Assembly (NCBI RefSeq): GCF_000019525.1
Contig: NC_010506.1
Location: 5,208,001-5,272,000 of the forward strand
Origin: Shewanella woodyi ATCC 51908
GTDB taxonomy: Bacteria; Pseudomonadota; Gammaproteobacteria; Enterobacterales; Shewanellaceae
DNA: 64,000 nt
Direction: 5' to 3'
Position numbers and translations under genes: made by a program. Below the pieces are notes generated by a model. That model was given only the letters and a program-made list of their open reading frames with translations. It had not been told where the DNA came from and did not search any database. Each line of letters starts with the position of its first letter. Position 1 is the stretch's first letter. This document shows, piece after piece, positions 7,531 through 17,140 of this stretch.

Positions 7531-8886
7531 ATGAGAGACAGACACGGGCTGCTTACCCAGCCAATTGGTCGTGTACTGCTAAATATGAGCCTCCCGAACC
7601 TGATTGGTATCTTAACCATTCTGGGGTTCAGTCTCGTCGACACGTTTTTTATCAGCCAGTTAGGGACAGAATCTCTGGCGGCAATAAGCTTTACTTTCCC
7701 AGTAACCTTAGTGATATCCAGTATCGCCATCGGCATAGGGGCTGGGGTATCAACCAATTTAGGCCGGCTGATTGGCAGTGGCCAAGCGCCAAAAGCTAAG
7801 GTGTTTCTACACGACTCTCTGCTGCTGACCTTCTTCTTGACCGCGTTTATCTCGCTACTTGGAAGTCTCTGTATCGGACCGCTATTTAGCCTGCTCGGCG
7901 CTAACAGTGAGAGTCTGCCGCTCATCTATGACTATATGTTTATCTGGTACTTAGGGGCGCCACTACTGGTGCTGCTTATGGTGGGTAATCAGGGGCTTCG
8001 CGCCACAGGCGATACCAAGTCGCCTGCTAAAATTATGATGTTAGCCGCACTGATTAACTTAATTCTAGATCCGCTGCTTATCTTCGGCATTGGGCCATTT
8101 CCCCGTTTAGAGATTGAAGGAGCGGCTATTGCAACGGTGATCTCTTGGATAGTGGCACTATCACTTTCAAGCTACCTACTTATCTTTAAACGTCATCTGG
8201 TGGAGTTTGCCGAGTTCAATATGACAAGGTTCAGATCTAACTGGAGAAAGCTGGCCCATATTGCTCAGCCTGCCGCCTTGATGAATCTAATGAATCCGCT
8301 GGCCAATGCCATCATTATGGCCATGTTAGCCCGTATCGATCATGGCGCAGTAGCCGCCTTTGGTGCGGGAACACGTCTCGAGTCTGTGCTGTTAATTGTG
8401 GTGATGGCACTGTCATCGAGCTTAGTGCCTTTTATTGCGCAAAACTTAGGGGCGGGTCAAACCGAACGTGCCCGAGACGCCCTACTGTTTTCACTCAAGT
8501 TTGTACTAATATTTCAGACCTTACTCTACCTGCCGCTCTACTTCTTTGCGGGCTCTATTGCCCAGCTCTTTAGTAGCGATCCCCAGGTCATTGAGTGGTT
8601 AACCTTCTATATCGTTATGCTCCCGGCGGCTTATGGTCCCTTGGGCATAGTGATTTTACTGGCCACCTCACTGAACGCTTATCACAGGCCGATGTGCTCA
8701 CTGGTACTGAACGTGTGTCGCCTCTTCCTCATTATGCTGCCACTGGCCGCATTAGGCTCATACCTTGGGGGGGTTAAAGGCTTATTGATGGCACTTCCCA
8801 TCACTAATACCTGTATTGGTATCGCCTGCTATATCTTGGCGACGAAAATCTCTGAGCCACCAAAAACTGAGCCGTCAACAGCCTAA
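7531..8886 (+). CDS. MATE family multidrug efflux transporter
   Basis: A 451-residue inner-membrane antiporter with about 12 transmembrane helices in two similar halves, the layout of MatE (NorM/DinF) transporters that export cationic drugs and dyes in exchange for Na+ or H+. Residues 8-60 (LTQPIGRVLLNMSLPN ... LVDTFFISQLG) are the typical MATE start, and the middle of the protein repeats the pattern (LAHIAQPAALMNLMNPLANA). The ribosome site before ATG is weak. The qnr-family gene starts only 41 bases after the stop on the same strand, so the two may be co-transcribed. Confidence 0.9.
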   Translation: MRDRHGLLTQPIGRVLLNMSLPNLIGILTILGFSLVDTFFISQLGTESLAAISFTFPVTLVISSIAIGIGAGVSTNLGRLIGSGQAPKAKVFLHDSLLLTFFLTAFISLLGSLCIGPLFSLLGANSESLPLIYDYMFIWYLGAPLLVLLMVGNQGLRATGDTKSPAKIMMLAALINLILDPLLIFGIGPFPRLEIEGAAIATVISWIVALSLSSYLLIFKRHLVEFAEFNMTRFRSNWRKLAHIAQPAALMNLMNPLANAIIMAMLARIDHGAVAAFGAGTRLESVLLIVVMALSSSLVPFIAQNLGAGQTERARDALLFSLKFVLIFQTLLYLPLYFFAGSIAQLFSSDPQVIEWLTFYIVMLPAAYGPLGIVILLATSLNAYHRPMCSLVLNVCRLFLIMLPLAALGSYLGGVKGLLMALPITNTCIGIACYILATKISEPPKTEPSTA

Positions 8887-8927
8887 TACCAGTCAGTAGA
8901 GAGCGCTTTAAACTAAGGAAGCTAGAG

Positions 8928-9848
8928 ATGCAGATCAGTCACAAGGTTTTCACTGAGACTCGTTTTAATGAAGAAGAATATACCCAAGCTACCTCATGAT
9001 GCTCGTTTCAGAGCTCCCGTAGGATAGCTGAACAAGGCAGTGATTGAGGATAATGGTTATTCCCTTATCGATATCACTAACGTAGTGCAGGGATTCTACG
9101 GAAACTCCCGAAGGGCAAGGCGAGAAGCAACATTTTTCTGCGTTATGAAATATTGAATTAGAGTAACTAGTCCTACTATTTCATGCCTTGAACTCTGTCA
9201 CTTCTCGACATGCTGAATCCTGCACTTTGAAGTAGTTTGGGTATATAAGATACTATTTTCGAGCATTGTGAGTTTTACCGCTGTGACTTTAGTCGTGCAG
9301 ATCTAAGTGACTCAAGCTTTATTCACTGCCGATTTATCGAACGGGGCGATAATCAAGGGTGTCAGTTTAACTATGCCACACTCACCAGTGCCAGCTTTAA
9401 GCTGTGTGATCTAAGCATGGCCAGTTTTACTGGCGCCCGCTGTTTCGGTATTGAGCTGCGAGAGTGTAACTTGCAAGGCGCCGACTTTGGCCGCGCCAGT
9501 TTTGCCAATCACATCACCCATAAAACCTTTTTCTGCTCCGCCTACATAACAGGCTGTAATCTGGCCTACGCCAATTTAGAGAGTGCCTTGCTAGAAAAGT
9601 GCGAGCTGATGGAAAATCGTTGGCGTGGTGCTAACCTGCTGGGCGCGTCGATGAAAGGCTCAGATCTCAGTGGCGGTGAGTTCTCTCAATCCCAATGGGG
9701 CACTTTCGAGCTTGAAGCTTGTAACTTATGCCGGGTGGAGCTGGAGGGACTCGACCCTCGCAATGTCAAACTTGAAGGGGTGATGATAAATCAATGGCAG
9801 CTGGAACAACTACTCGCACCATTGGGGATCATTGTCACCCCGGATTAA
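8928..9848 (+). pseudogene. qnr: qnr-family pentapeptide-repeat gene, interrupted by a MITE
   Basis: The gene starts at ATG 8928 (AAGGAAG ribosome site) and is broken after base 8977 by an inserted element (8978-9246); reading into the element stops at TGA 8997. If the element and one copy of the AAGA duplication are removed, codons join as ...N-E-E-D-T-I-F-E-H-C... and give an uninterrupted 215-residue protein, the exact length class of Qnr (214-218). Qnr hallmarks follow: pentapeptide repeats of the FxxCDF/ADLS type, CFGIELREC, FCSAYITGCNLAYANL, CELMENRW and the C-terminus LDPRNVKLEGV...LLAPLGIIVTPD. Qnr proteins protect DNA gyrase and topoisomerase IV from quinolones; chromosomal homologues are known in Shewanella. 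As it stands the gene should not make full-length Qnr. An internal ATG at 9417 could give only the last 143 residues. Confidence 0.93.
8978..9246. mobile_element. MITE-like element inserted in qnr
   Basis: A 269-bp non-coding element with terminal inverted repeats ATATACCCAAGCTACCTCA and (right end, reversed) ATATACCCAAACTACTTCA, 17 of 19 matching. It is flanked by a perfect 4-bp direct duplication AAGA (8974-8977 and 9247-9250). It has no transposase gene, so it would need an enzyme supplied in trans. It contains the 15-mer AATGGTTATTCCCTT shared with two other places in the window. Confidence 0.92.
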
Positions 9849-9912
9849 TGATAAATCCATGGCAGCAGGAGCAACTACTCGCACCATTGGGGATCATTGT
9901 CACCCCAGATTA
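9783..9912 (+). repeat. 65-bp tandem duplication of the qnr 3' end
   Basis: Bases 9783-9847 and 9848-9912 are two head-to-tail copies of a 65-bp unit that encodes the last ~21 residues and stop of the qnr homologue. They differ at only a few bases (TCAAT/TCCAT, GCTGG/GCAGG, CCCCGG/CCCCAG). The first copy supplies the real C-terminus and the second is non-coding debris. Confidence 0.9.
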
Positions 9913-9939
9913 AGACAAAACCGCAGCGCTAATCAGGTA

Positions 9940-11508
9940 CTAGCTTCTATCGCTTATGCCGAGCATCTCTTGTAAGTTAACGAAACGGTAACCTTGGCTA
10001 CGGTAATAATCGATAATCTTTGGTAGTGAATTAACGGTACTTTGCCTATCGCCGCCCGCATCATGCATCAAGTTAATCACTTCTGGATGATGGTTATTAA
10101 TCATCACGTCGCTGATATTTTTGGAGGTAACAATGGGCGAGTTCCAATCTCGAGTATCTACCGACCACAAGATAACTTTCATCCCCTTCTCATCAAGAAA
10201 GGCTATTTGCTCATCGCTTATTTCACCGTATGGAGGGCGATAAAATCGCGGTGTGATCCCAAGTGAGTCTTGAAACAGCTCATTTGTCTTCAAAACCTGC
10301 TCTTGCCAAAGCTGCTGATCACTTAACTCACGCCCATGTGGATGATTCCAGCTATGGTTGGCAAGTGTGTGTCCCTCACTCAATGCCCTTTCCATAATCG
10401 ATTGATTCGTTTGCATGTTCAATCCCATCCAGAAGAAGCTAGCTTTGACCTTTCTCTGGGAGAGAATATCTAATATTTGAGTCGTATAGCTTGATGGCCC
10501 ATCATCGAAGGTTAATGCGATAAGCTTCTCTTGATTCCACCCCTCTAAAAAATAGCTGCCTAAGAAATCACTGGCCTGCCTTGTCAACTCACTCACACCC
10601 ACTTGATCAGCTACATCACTAGTTCTGACATATTGCGCAGACTTATGAGAGAGCTTAACGGGTGCAGCTAAGTTGACGCTAAATAGGTCAGCATCAAGTG
10701 AGAAAGTATTCGCTGCGCTGCTGCCAGGGTATCGGTTAAAGTGCTGACTTGTCAGGTAGTAAGCTAACTTCAATCCAGTACCGTTATCTATAAAATCATG
10801 AGTTACAGGATCAAACCAAGCTTTGAGGTCATCCCCCGACTTGAGCGCCTTTTTAGCGAGGTCTATCGCATCATTAAGTGCTGGTTTCAATATTTGAACA
10901 TCTTGATAAAGCACTTTGGGTTTAAGCTCTGACTCAACAAAATTCAGTGCTAGACCATGACTGACGAGCTTTTCAAGTAGATCTGCATCAGCTTGATGTG
11001 CTCGCCTTAATGCTAAATAGATACCTGCTGCCAGCGGTTGACTCAACTCCTCGTCTGGCAAGCTACCAGCTAATGTGACTATCAACCGGCTTTGGCCTAA
11101 TTTAGAGGCTGAAGCATCAATGATGATGGCTTGCTCTTGCAAAGGATCCAACTGGATCCCCATCGCAAAAGTTTCAAGGGAGAACTGCTCAGCAAAGATA
11201 CCTGACAAGCTAGCCAGTTGAGTATTAAGCGCTGACAACATAGGCTCAGTAGGCTCACTTGTCGCTATCCAGTAGGTAGATAAATCAAGCTCATCTAATA
11301 TGGGCTTATAATCAACACCTGCTATCTCAATATTCGTCCTTAGGTTAACAAGCTCAACGGGTGCCTTGTCTATCGATGCTTGATTTGCTGAGCCACGCCC
11401 CCCACAAGCCGATAGCAATAGTACTGCACAGAGCACTAATAACGGCACACTCCAAAACATAACTCGCTCGATATACCTTGATACTTTGCTAAACCCAATT
11501 AACGCCAT
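9940..11508 (-). CDS. polysaccharide deacetylase (NodB-type) lipoprotein
   Basis: About 522 residues. The N-terminus has a hydrophobic signal with lipobox LLLSACGG, so the protein is lipid-anchored in the envelope. A long N-terminal region (to about residue 325) matches nothing I recognise. The C-terminal NodB/CE4 domain shows all five motifs: TFDDGP, NHSWNHP, RPPYGE, DTRDWN and LMHDAGG. CE4 enzymes remove acetyl groups from chitin, peptidoglycan or exopolysaccharide using a metal held by the Asp-His-His set. The chosen ATG has an AGGGA ribosome site; a GTG six bases upstream and a Met just before the lipobox are alternatives. It is a single gene, convergent with the qnr region. Confidence 0.88.
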   Translation of the reverse strand: MALIGFSKVSRYIERVMFWSVPLLVLCAVLLLSACGGRGSANQASIDKAPVELVNLRTNIEIAGVDYKPILDELDLSTYWIATSEPTEPMLSALNTQLASLSGIFAEQFSLETFAMGIQLDPLQEQAIIIDASASKLGQSRLIVTLAGSLPDEELSQPLAAGIYLALRRAHQADADLLEKLVSHGLALNFVESELKPKVLYQDVQILKPALNDAIDLAKKALKSGDDLKAWFDPVTHDFIDNGTGLKLAYYLTSQHFNRYPGSSAANTFSLDADLFSVNLAAPVKLSHKSAQYVRTSDVADQVGVSELTRQASDFLGSYFLEGWNQEKLIALTFDDGPSSYTTQILDILSQRKVKASFFWMGLNMQTNQSIMERALSEGHTLANHSWNHPHGRELSDQQLWQEQVLKTNELFQDSLGITPRFYRPPYGEISDEQIAFLDEKGMKVILWSVDTRDWNSPIVTSKNISDVMINNHHPEVINLMHDAGGDRQSTVNSLPKIIDYYRSQGYRFVNLQEMLGISDRS

Positions 11509-11664
11509 GAGCACTATTCCCTTTCTGTCTCGTTATGTTTTGATGTATGCCATCACAGAAGTTAACAACACCGTCATCACTATAACCACTAAGACAACGC
11601 TGTCATTTGTAAGAAAATAGATTAACAAATTAGCGGAGATATAACTTAACTTTATAAAGTTAAG

Positions 11665-12609
11665 TTATATCCAAGACTTAATAGAGCCACGTAACCTCTC
11701 TTCACGACCACAGCCTTTTCCTGCATTACAGCTTTCGAGGGCACTCATCATATGATCGATAAATCGCTGACTGGCTAGGCTGATAAAGCGCCTTGAGGGA
11801 TAAACTAAGTAGCACTTGCCCACATAGGGCTCTACATCTTCAAACAACATGGTTAACTCACCACGCTCAACGTGATCTCGGGTCAACTCTATGGGAAGAA
11901 AGGCGATACCACGTCCAGTTAAACTCGCCTCTAAACAGAGCTGAATGCTGTTGAGGCATAAGTTTCCCTTCACTGCGATTTTCATGTCGTTGCCAAATGG
12001 CACCTCATTGAAAATTCGCCCATTAGGATATCGAAACAGAATTGAGTTATGTTTTGCGAGATCTTCAGGTAACACAGGCGTTCCCGCTTTAGCCAGATAA
12101 TCTGGGCTAGCAACAAAATGCAGCTCTTCAGTTATCATCTCTCGAGCCACCATCTCATTTTCATTAAATGAATCCTCGACCATAAAGGCAAGATCGATAT
12201 TGTTGCGGATCATATCTTGAGGCTCAGTGCTAACAATCAGTTCCACCGTTAGCTCAGGGTTATGATCCATAAAGTCAAAGATGCCGTTGGCAATATCGAG
12301 TAACTCAGGCACTGGAAAGATAAGAATGCGTAGGTGCCCATCGATCTCCGCTTCCGTGTCGGTCAACTCCACAAGGGTCTGCTCAAGATCCCCTAAAATG
12401 GACAAGGTTTTATCGTAAAAATGGCTGCCCGACGCCGTTAACGTCATAGAACGACTCTGGCGATGAAATAACTTGATGTTGAGATCGTCCTCTAAGATCT
12501 GCAAACGACGACTCACGGTAGATTTGGGTAGATTAAGCAGATCGGCCGCTTCCACTAGACTGCCAGTTTCTACAATACGATGAAACAGGGCGATATCTTC
12601 AGTTTTCAT
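11665..12609 (-). CDS. LysR family transcriptional regulator
   Basis: A 314-residue LysR regulator. The N-terminal winged helix-turn-helix is at residues 1-60 (ETGSLVEAADLLNLPKSTVSRRLQILE split as the usual LysR HTH), followed by a linker helix and a periplasmic-binding-like effector domain (about 88-295). The gene is divergent from the RND efflux operon across 195 bases, the classic arrangement in which a LysR protein controls its neighbour. The ligand is unknown. Confidence 0.92.
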   Translation of the reverse strand: MKTEDIALFHRIVETGSLVEAADLLNLPKSTVSRRLQILEDDLNIKLFHRQSRSMTLTASGSHFYDKTLSILGDLEQTLVELTDTEAEIDGHLRILIFPVPELLDIANGIFDFMDHNPELTVELIVSTEPQDMIRNNIDLAFMVEDSFNENEMVAREMITEELHFVASPDYLAKAGTPVLPEDLAKHNSILFRYPNGRIFNEVPFGNDMKIAVKGNLCLNSIQLCLEASLTGRGIAFLPIELTRDHVERGELTMLFEDVEPYVGKCYLVYPSRRFISLASQRFIDHMMSALESCNAGKGCGREERLRGSIKSWI

Positions 12610-12804
12610 AATCTATTCTCACGACTCCAAAAGGCTCAACCGAATAACAAAATACACTATGCTCACGCTTAGTGTTAACAATCAAGCCTAATAGGTTCCA
12701 CATAATGGAACTCATGATTCCACATCATCCCGTTTTATTCAATAAAAGATGCTGCTATCTTTGCCAACCTTGATTACATTCTGTCACAAATATGGAACTG
12801 GGCT

Positions 12805-13887
12805 ATGACACTCCTGCCAAAACTACTCCCTCTTTTTATCACCGCCACCATGCTAGCAGGTTGCAGTACAGAGTCAGTTGAACTCACTCCTGAGACAATA
12901 AGACCCGTTAAGCTGCTTGAGATCAGCGATATTAATGCTGCCTCCATGCGCGAGTTCCCGGCTAAAGTGGCTGCGACTAAACAGGCAGATCTCGCTTTTC
13001 GAGTCTCAGGTCACTTAGTCGATTTCTCGCTAGTGGAGGGGCAATCGGTGAAAAAGGGAGAGCGACTGGCTCGCTTAGACGACAGGGATGCACGCAACAC
13101 CTTGCTTAATCGTGAGGCTGAGTATGATCTCGCTGAAGCAGACTACCAACGCAAGGGTGAGCTACTTCGTCGCACCTTAATCTCTCAAGCCGATTATGAC
13201 CTTGCTAAGGCTCAGTTAAAGTCGGCTAAAGCGGCACTGGCCAATGCACAAGATCAGCTAAGTTACACCGAATTAAAGGCGCCCTATGCTGGTACTGTCG
13301 CTAAAATTTCAACCGATAACTATCAGATGGTACAAGCTAACCAAGCCATTCTTCTGCTACAGAAAGATCGTAATATTGATGTGGTGATCCAGGTACCTGA
13401 ATCTCTGGCAAGTCAAGTGGCTCAGTTAAACAATAAGCAAGGCTCTCAAGCTAAGGTGGTCTTCGCCAATCAACCAGAGAGAAGCTACCCAGCTCTCTTA
13501 AAGGAGCATGCGACTCAGGTAACCACAGGCACCCAAAGTTACGAAGTGGTGTTTACTCTGCCTCAACCTGAGGACGTCAAGATCCTTCCAGGCATGAGTG
13601 CTGAGCTTAAACTAGATCTCTCCTCCACAGGGGAGCTGAAGACTGGTGCTATCTTGCCAGCCAGCGCTATCATGAAGCGAGATGAAGATGGTAAAAATAT
13701 CGTCTGGCTTTATCAAGATGACAAAGGAAGCGTTGCTCCATCTGTGGTCACACTAGGCAAGGTCACTACAGAGGGTGTCGAGATCCTTAATGGTGTAGAT
13801 GCAGGTGATAAGGTTGTGGTTGCTGGCGTGCAGTACCTCTCGGCCGATCAGCTCGTTAAGCCACTTCGCTGGCAGCGTGGAGTCTAA
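12805..13887 (+). CDS. RND efflux periplasmic adaptor (membrane fusion protein)
   Basis: A 360-residue HlyD/AcrA-type adaptor that links an RND pump to an outer-membrane channel. The signal peptide ends in lipobox MLAGCS (Cys20), so it is lipid-anchored. The biotin-lipoyl half-motifs (RVSGHLVDFSLVEGQSVKKGERLARLD and KAPYAGTVAKI regions) flank a short coiled-coil hairpin at about 100-155, and the beta-barrel and membrane-proximal domains follow. The permease gene begins three bases after its stop codon. No outer-membrane factor gene is nearby, so a TolC-like protein from elsewhere is probably used. Confidence 0.94.
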   Translation: MTLLPKLLPLFITATMLAGCSTESVELTPETIRPVKLLEISDINAASMREFPAKVAATKQADLAFRVSGHLVDFSLVEGQSVKKGERLARLDDRDARNTLLNREAEYDLAEADYQRKGELLRRTLISQADYDLAKAQLKSAKAALANAQDQLSYTELKAPYAGTVAKISTDNYQMVQANQAILLLQKDRNIDVVIQVPESLASQVAQLNNKQGSQAKVVFANQPERSYPALLKEHATQVTTGTQSYEVVFTLPQPEDVKILPGMSAELKLDLSSTGELKTGAILPASAIMKRDEDGKNIVWLYQDDKGSVAPSVVTLGKVTTEGVEILNGVDAGDKVVVAGVQYLSADQLVKPLRWQRGV

Positions 13888-13890
13888 TCG

Positions 13891-16800
13891 ATGAATTTTG
13901 CCGAATACGCCATAAAACATAAAGTCGTCAGCTGGATGTTTGCCCTACTACTGCTAGTCGGTGGTAGCATCTCATTTCTTGGTTTGGGACAACTTGAGTT
14001 TCCTGAATTCACCATTAAACAGGCGCTGGTTGTCACCGCCTACCCCGGAGCCTCACCAGAACAGGTTGAGGAGGAGGTAACCCTTCCCCTTGAGGATGCC
14101 CTGCAGCAGCTCGATGCGATAAAACATATCACCTCAGTTAACAGTGCTGGCTTATCTCAGATAGAGATTGAGATTAAAGAGAACTACGATGCCACAGAGC
14201 TTCCTCAGGTATGGGATGAAGTGCGCCGTAAGGTCAACGATAAGGTCAGTTCACTACCACCTGGAGTGTTCACTCCCTCGGTTATTGACGATTTTGGCGA
14301 TGTATATGGCATTTTACTTAACGCTAGCGGTGATGGTTACAGTAATCGTGAACTACAAAACTATGCAGACTTTCTAAGGCGCGAGCTTGTGCTCGTCGAC
14401 GGTATAAAGAAGGTCACTATCGCCGGTAAAATAGATGAACAGGTGATGGTTGAGATATCTCAGCAAAAACTCAACGCCATGGGACTCGATCAAGACTATA
14501 TCTATAGCCTAATCAATAGCCAGAATGTAGTTTCAAATGCAGGCAGCATAAGGGTCGGTGACAGCCGGATCCGAATTCATCCCACTGGAGAGTTCACTCA
14601 GGTAGAGCAGATGGAGCGCCTGCTTATCAGTAAGCCTGGCAGCACCAAATTGGTTTATTTAGGCGACATCGCCAAAATTTATAAAGCGTTAGATGAAACG
14701 CCGGATAATATTTATCACGGTAACGGGCAAGATGCACTTTCAATTGGCATCGCCTTTTCCAGTGGAGTCAACGTGGTTGAAGTCGGTAAAGAGGTCAACG
14801 CTAGACTTGCACAGCTCGACAGCGAGCGCCCTATCGGTATCGAATTAACCACAGTGTATGATCAAAGTAAGATGGTTGATCAGACCGTCAGCGGCTTTTT
14901 GATCAATCTGGCTGAGTCCATCGCCATTGTGATCGGCGTACTGCTTATCTTTATGGGAGTGCGATCTGGCCTACTGATGGGGTTAGTCTTACTGCTGACC
15001 ATACTGGGCACATTTATCGTGATGAACATACTCAATATTGAGTTACAGATCATCTCACTCGGTGCCCTTATCATCGCTTTAGGTATGCTGGTCGACAACG
15101 CTATTGTCGTTACCGAAGGGATCTTAATCGGGATCAAGCGGGGTCAAACTCGACTAGAGACCGCCAAAGAGGTGATCACTCAAACTCAGTGGCCTTTGCT
15201 AGGCGCGACAATAATTGCCATTATCGCCTTTGCACCTATCGGCCTGTCAGATAACGCCACCGGTGAGTTTTGTGCCTCCCTATTTCAGGTGCTGTTGATC
15301 TCGCTGTTTATCAGCTGGATAACCGCCATGACCCTCACCCCCTTCTTCTGTAACTTGATGTTTAAAGATGGTGAGGTGAGTGAAGATGAAGATAACGACC
15401 CATACAAGGGTTGGTTATTTCAGCTCTACCGTAGCAGCCTCAACTTAGCGATGCGTTTTCGAGTGATCACCCTGTTACTTGTAATTGGTGCGCTTATCGG
15501 CTCTATGGCGGGAGCGGGTAACCTGAAAAATGTCTTCTTTCCAGCTTCGAACACACCTATGTTTTTTGTCGATGTGTGGATGCCAGAGGGCACAGATATT
15601 AAGGCGACAAAACAACTTTTCAGCCGAATTGAGAAAGATCTTTTACAGCAACAGGCCGAGCAAGATATTGGCTTGGTCAACCTCACTAGCGTAATAGGTC
15701 AAGGCGCGCAAAGATTCGTGCTCTCCTACGTCCCTGAAAAAGGCTATAACGCCTATGGTCAGCTATTGATAGAGATGACAGATCTTGTGACCTTAAACCG
15801 CTATATGCGGATCTTAGAAAGTGAGCTTAGCCACAAATATCCAGAGGCAGAGTATCGCTTTAAGTATATGGAAAACGGCCCAAGTCCAGCAGCCAAGATT
15901 GAAGCCCGTTTCTTTGGTGAAAACCCAGCAGTATTAAGAGCACTGGCCTCACAGGCTGAAGCCATCTTAAAGGCTGAGCCAACCGCCGTTGGTGTTAGGC
16001 ATAACTGGCGTAATCAAGTCACCCTTATCCGCCCTCAACTAGCACTGGCACAAGCTCGTGAAACAGGGATAAGTAAACAAGATCTCGATGACTCATTGCT
16101 AGTGAATTTTAGCGGTAAACAGGTGGGCGTATATCGCGAAAATAGCCATATAATGCCGATAATTGCCCGAGCTCCCGACAGTGAACGACTCGATGCTGAC
16201 AGCATGTGGAAACTGCAGATCTGGAGCGCCGATAACAACGTCTTCGTGCCTGCAACTCAAGTGGTGTCAGAGTTTTCCACTGAGTGGGAAAACCCCATCA
16301 TCATGAGACGAGATCGTAAACGTGTACTTGCAGTACTGGCCGATCCGATCAACGGCAGCGATGAGACCGCTGACTCAGTATTTAGAAAAGTCCGCAGTGA
16401 TATCGAAGCGATCCCTCTACCAGCTGGCTATGAGTTGGAGTGGGGTGGAGAGTATGAGACAACTATCGAAGCACAAGCTTCGGTCTTTAGCTCAATCCCC
16501 ATGGGGTATCTGGCGATGTTTATTATCACTGTTCTACTGTTTAACTCTGTCAGACAGCCGCTAGTGATCTGGTTTACCGTGCCGCTCTCAGTCATAGGAG
16601 TGGTATCTGGTCTACTGATTTTTGATGCGCCATTTAGCTTTATGGCACTACTGGGCCTACTGAGTTTAACTGGCATGATAGTGAAAAACGGCATTGTTTT
16701 GGTTGACCAGATAAATCTGGAATTAAGCAGCGGGAAAGATCCCTACTGGGCAGTGGTTGACTCCTCTGTGAGTCGTGTACGCCCAGTACTAATGGCAGCT

Positions 16801-16977
16801 ATCACGACAATGCTCGGCATGGTTCCCCTGCTATCCGATGCCTTTTTTGGTTCAATGGCGATCACCATTATCTTCGGGTTAGGCTTCGCATCAGTATTAA
16901 CCTTAATCGTACTGCCAGTGACCTACACCTTAGTGTTCCGTATTCCTTATTTAGGAGATAGGAAACTTGTGAAATAG
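13891..16977 (+). CDS. RND efflux permease (AcrB/HAE1-like)
   Basis: A 1028-residue inner-membrane pump of the resistance-nodulation-division family with the standard plan: a first helix (about 10-30), a large periplasmic porter loop, helices 2-6 (about 335-490), a second periplasmic loop and helices 7-12 (about 865-1020). The helix-4 region LGMLVDNAIVVTE carries the acidic proton-relay residue. It is co-transcribed with the adaptor upstream and followed by a 9-bp hairpin terminator. The divergent LysR gene probably controls it. The substrate range cannot be read from sequence. Confidence 0.95.
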   Translation: MNFAEYAIKHKVVSWMFALLLLVGGSISFLGLGQLEFPEFTIKQALVVTAYPGASPEQVEEEVTLPLEDALQQLDAIKHITSVNSAGLSQIEIEIKENYDATELPQVWDEVRRKVNDKVSSLPPGVFTPSVIDDFGDVYGILLNASGDGYSNRELQNYADFLRRELVLVDGIKKVTIAGKIDEQVMVEISQQKLNAMGLDQDYIYSLINSQNVVSNAGSIRVGDSRIRIHPTGEFTQVEQMERLLISKPGSTKLVYLGDIAKIYKALDETPDNIYHGNGQDALSIGIAFSSGVNVVEVGKEVNARLAQLDSERPIGIELTTVYDQSKMVDQTVSGFLINLAESIAIVIGVLLIFMGVRSGLLMGLVLLLTILGTFIVMNILNIELQIISLGALIIALGMLVDNAIVVTEGILIGIKRGQTRLETAKEVITQTQWPLLGATIIAIIAFAPIGLSDNATGEFCASLFQVLLISLFISWITAMTLTPFFCNLMFKDGEVSEDEDNDPYKGWLFQLYRSSLNLAMRFRVITLLLVIGALIGSMAGAGNLKNVFFPASNTPMFFVDVWMPEGTDIKATKQLFSRIEKDLLQQQAEQDIGLVNLTSVIGQGAQRFVLSYVPEKGYNAYGQLLIEMTDLVTLNRYMRILESELSHKYPEAEYRFKYMENGPSPAAKIEARFFGENPAVLRALASQAEAILKAEPTAVGVRHNWRNQVTLIRPQLALAQARETGISKQDLDDSLLVNFSGKQVGVYRENSHIMPIIARAPDSERLDADSMWKLQIWSADNNVFVPATQVVSEFSTEWENPIIMRRDRKRVLAVLADPINGSDETADSVFRKVRSDIEAIPLPAGYELEWGGEYETTIEAQASVFSSIPMGYLAMFIITVLLFNSVRQPLVIWFTVPLSVIGVVSGLLIFDAPFSFMALLGLLSLTGMIVKNGIVLVDQINLELSSGKDPYWAVVDSSVSRVRPVLMAAITTMLGMVPLLSDAFFGSMAITIIFGLGFASVLTLIVLPVTYTLVFRIPYLGDRKLVK

Positions 16978-17035
16978 GAGGCCTGCAGACAACAAACCCA
17001 TACTAGAAAATACCCAATAACTGCTTCCCGGCAGA

Positions 17036-17063
17036 CCCGATCCAGAGATGGATCGGGATCTTT
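17036..17063 (+). terminator. terminator of the RND operon
   Basis: A perfect 9-bp stem CCCGATCCA/TGGATCGGG with GAGA tetraloop is followed by ATCTTTCATT. It lies 59 bases after the permease stop; the T-run is short. Confidence 0.65.
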
Positions 17064-17140
17064 CATTAAAAACACAGCATTGTCTTCGTTAGCTTGATAT
17101 GGTTACCGACTAGAGTCTTAGCTCTCAAACTGGAAACCCA

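Noticed and set aside
7497..7799. 100-residue plus-strand ORF overlapping the MATE start
   Set aside because: Frame-shifted relative to the MATE gene, no protein-like composition.
9417..9848. 143-residue ORF as a complete pentapeptide gene
   Set aside because: It is the C-terminal two thirds of the interrupted qnr gene; the ATG is an internal Met and the reading frame continues upstream to the MITE.
14880..16694. Minus-strand ORFs inside the RND permease gene
   Set aside because: Shadow frames of a well-supported 1028-residue permease.
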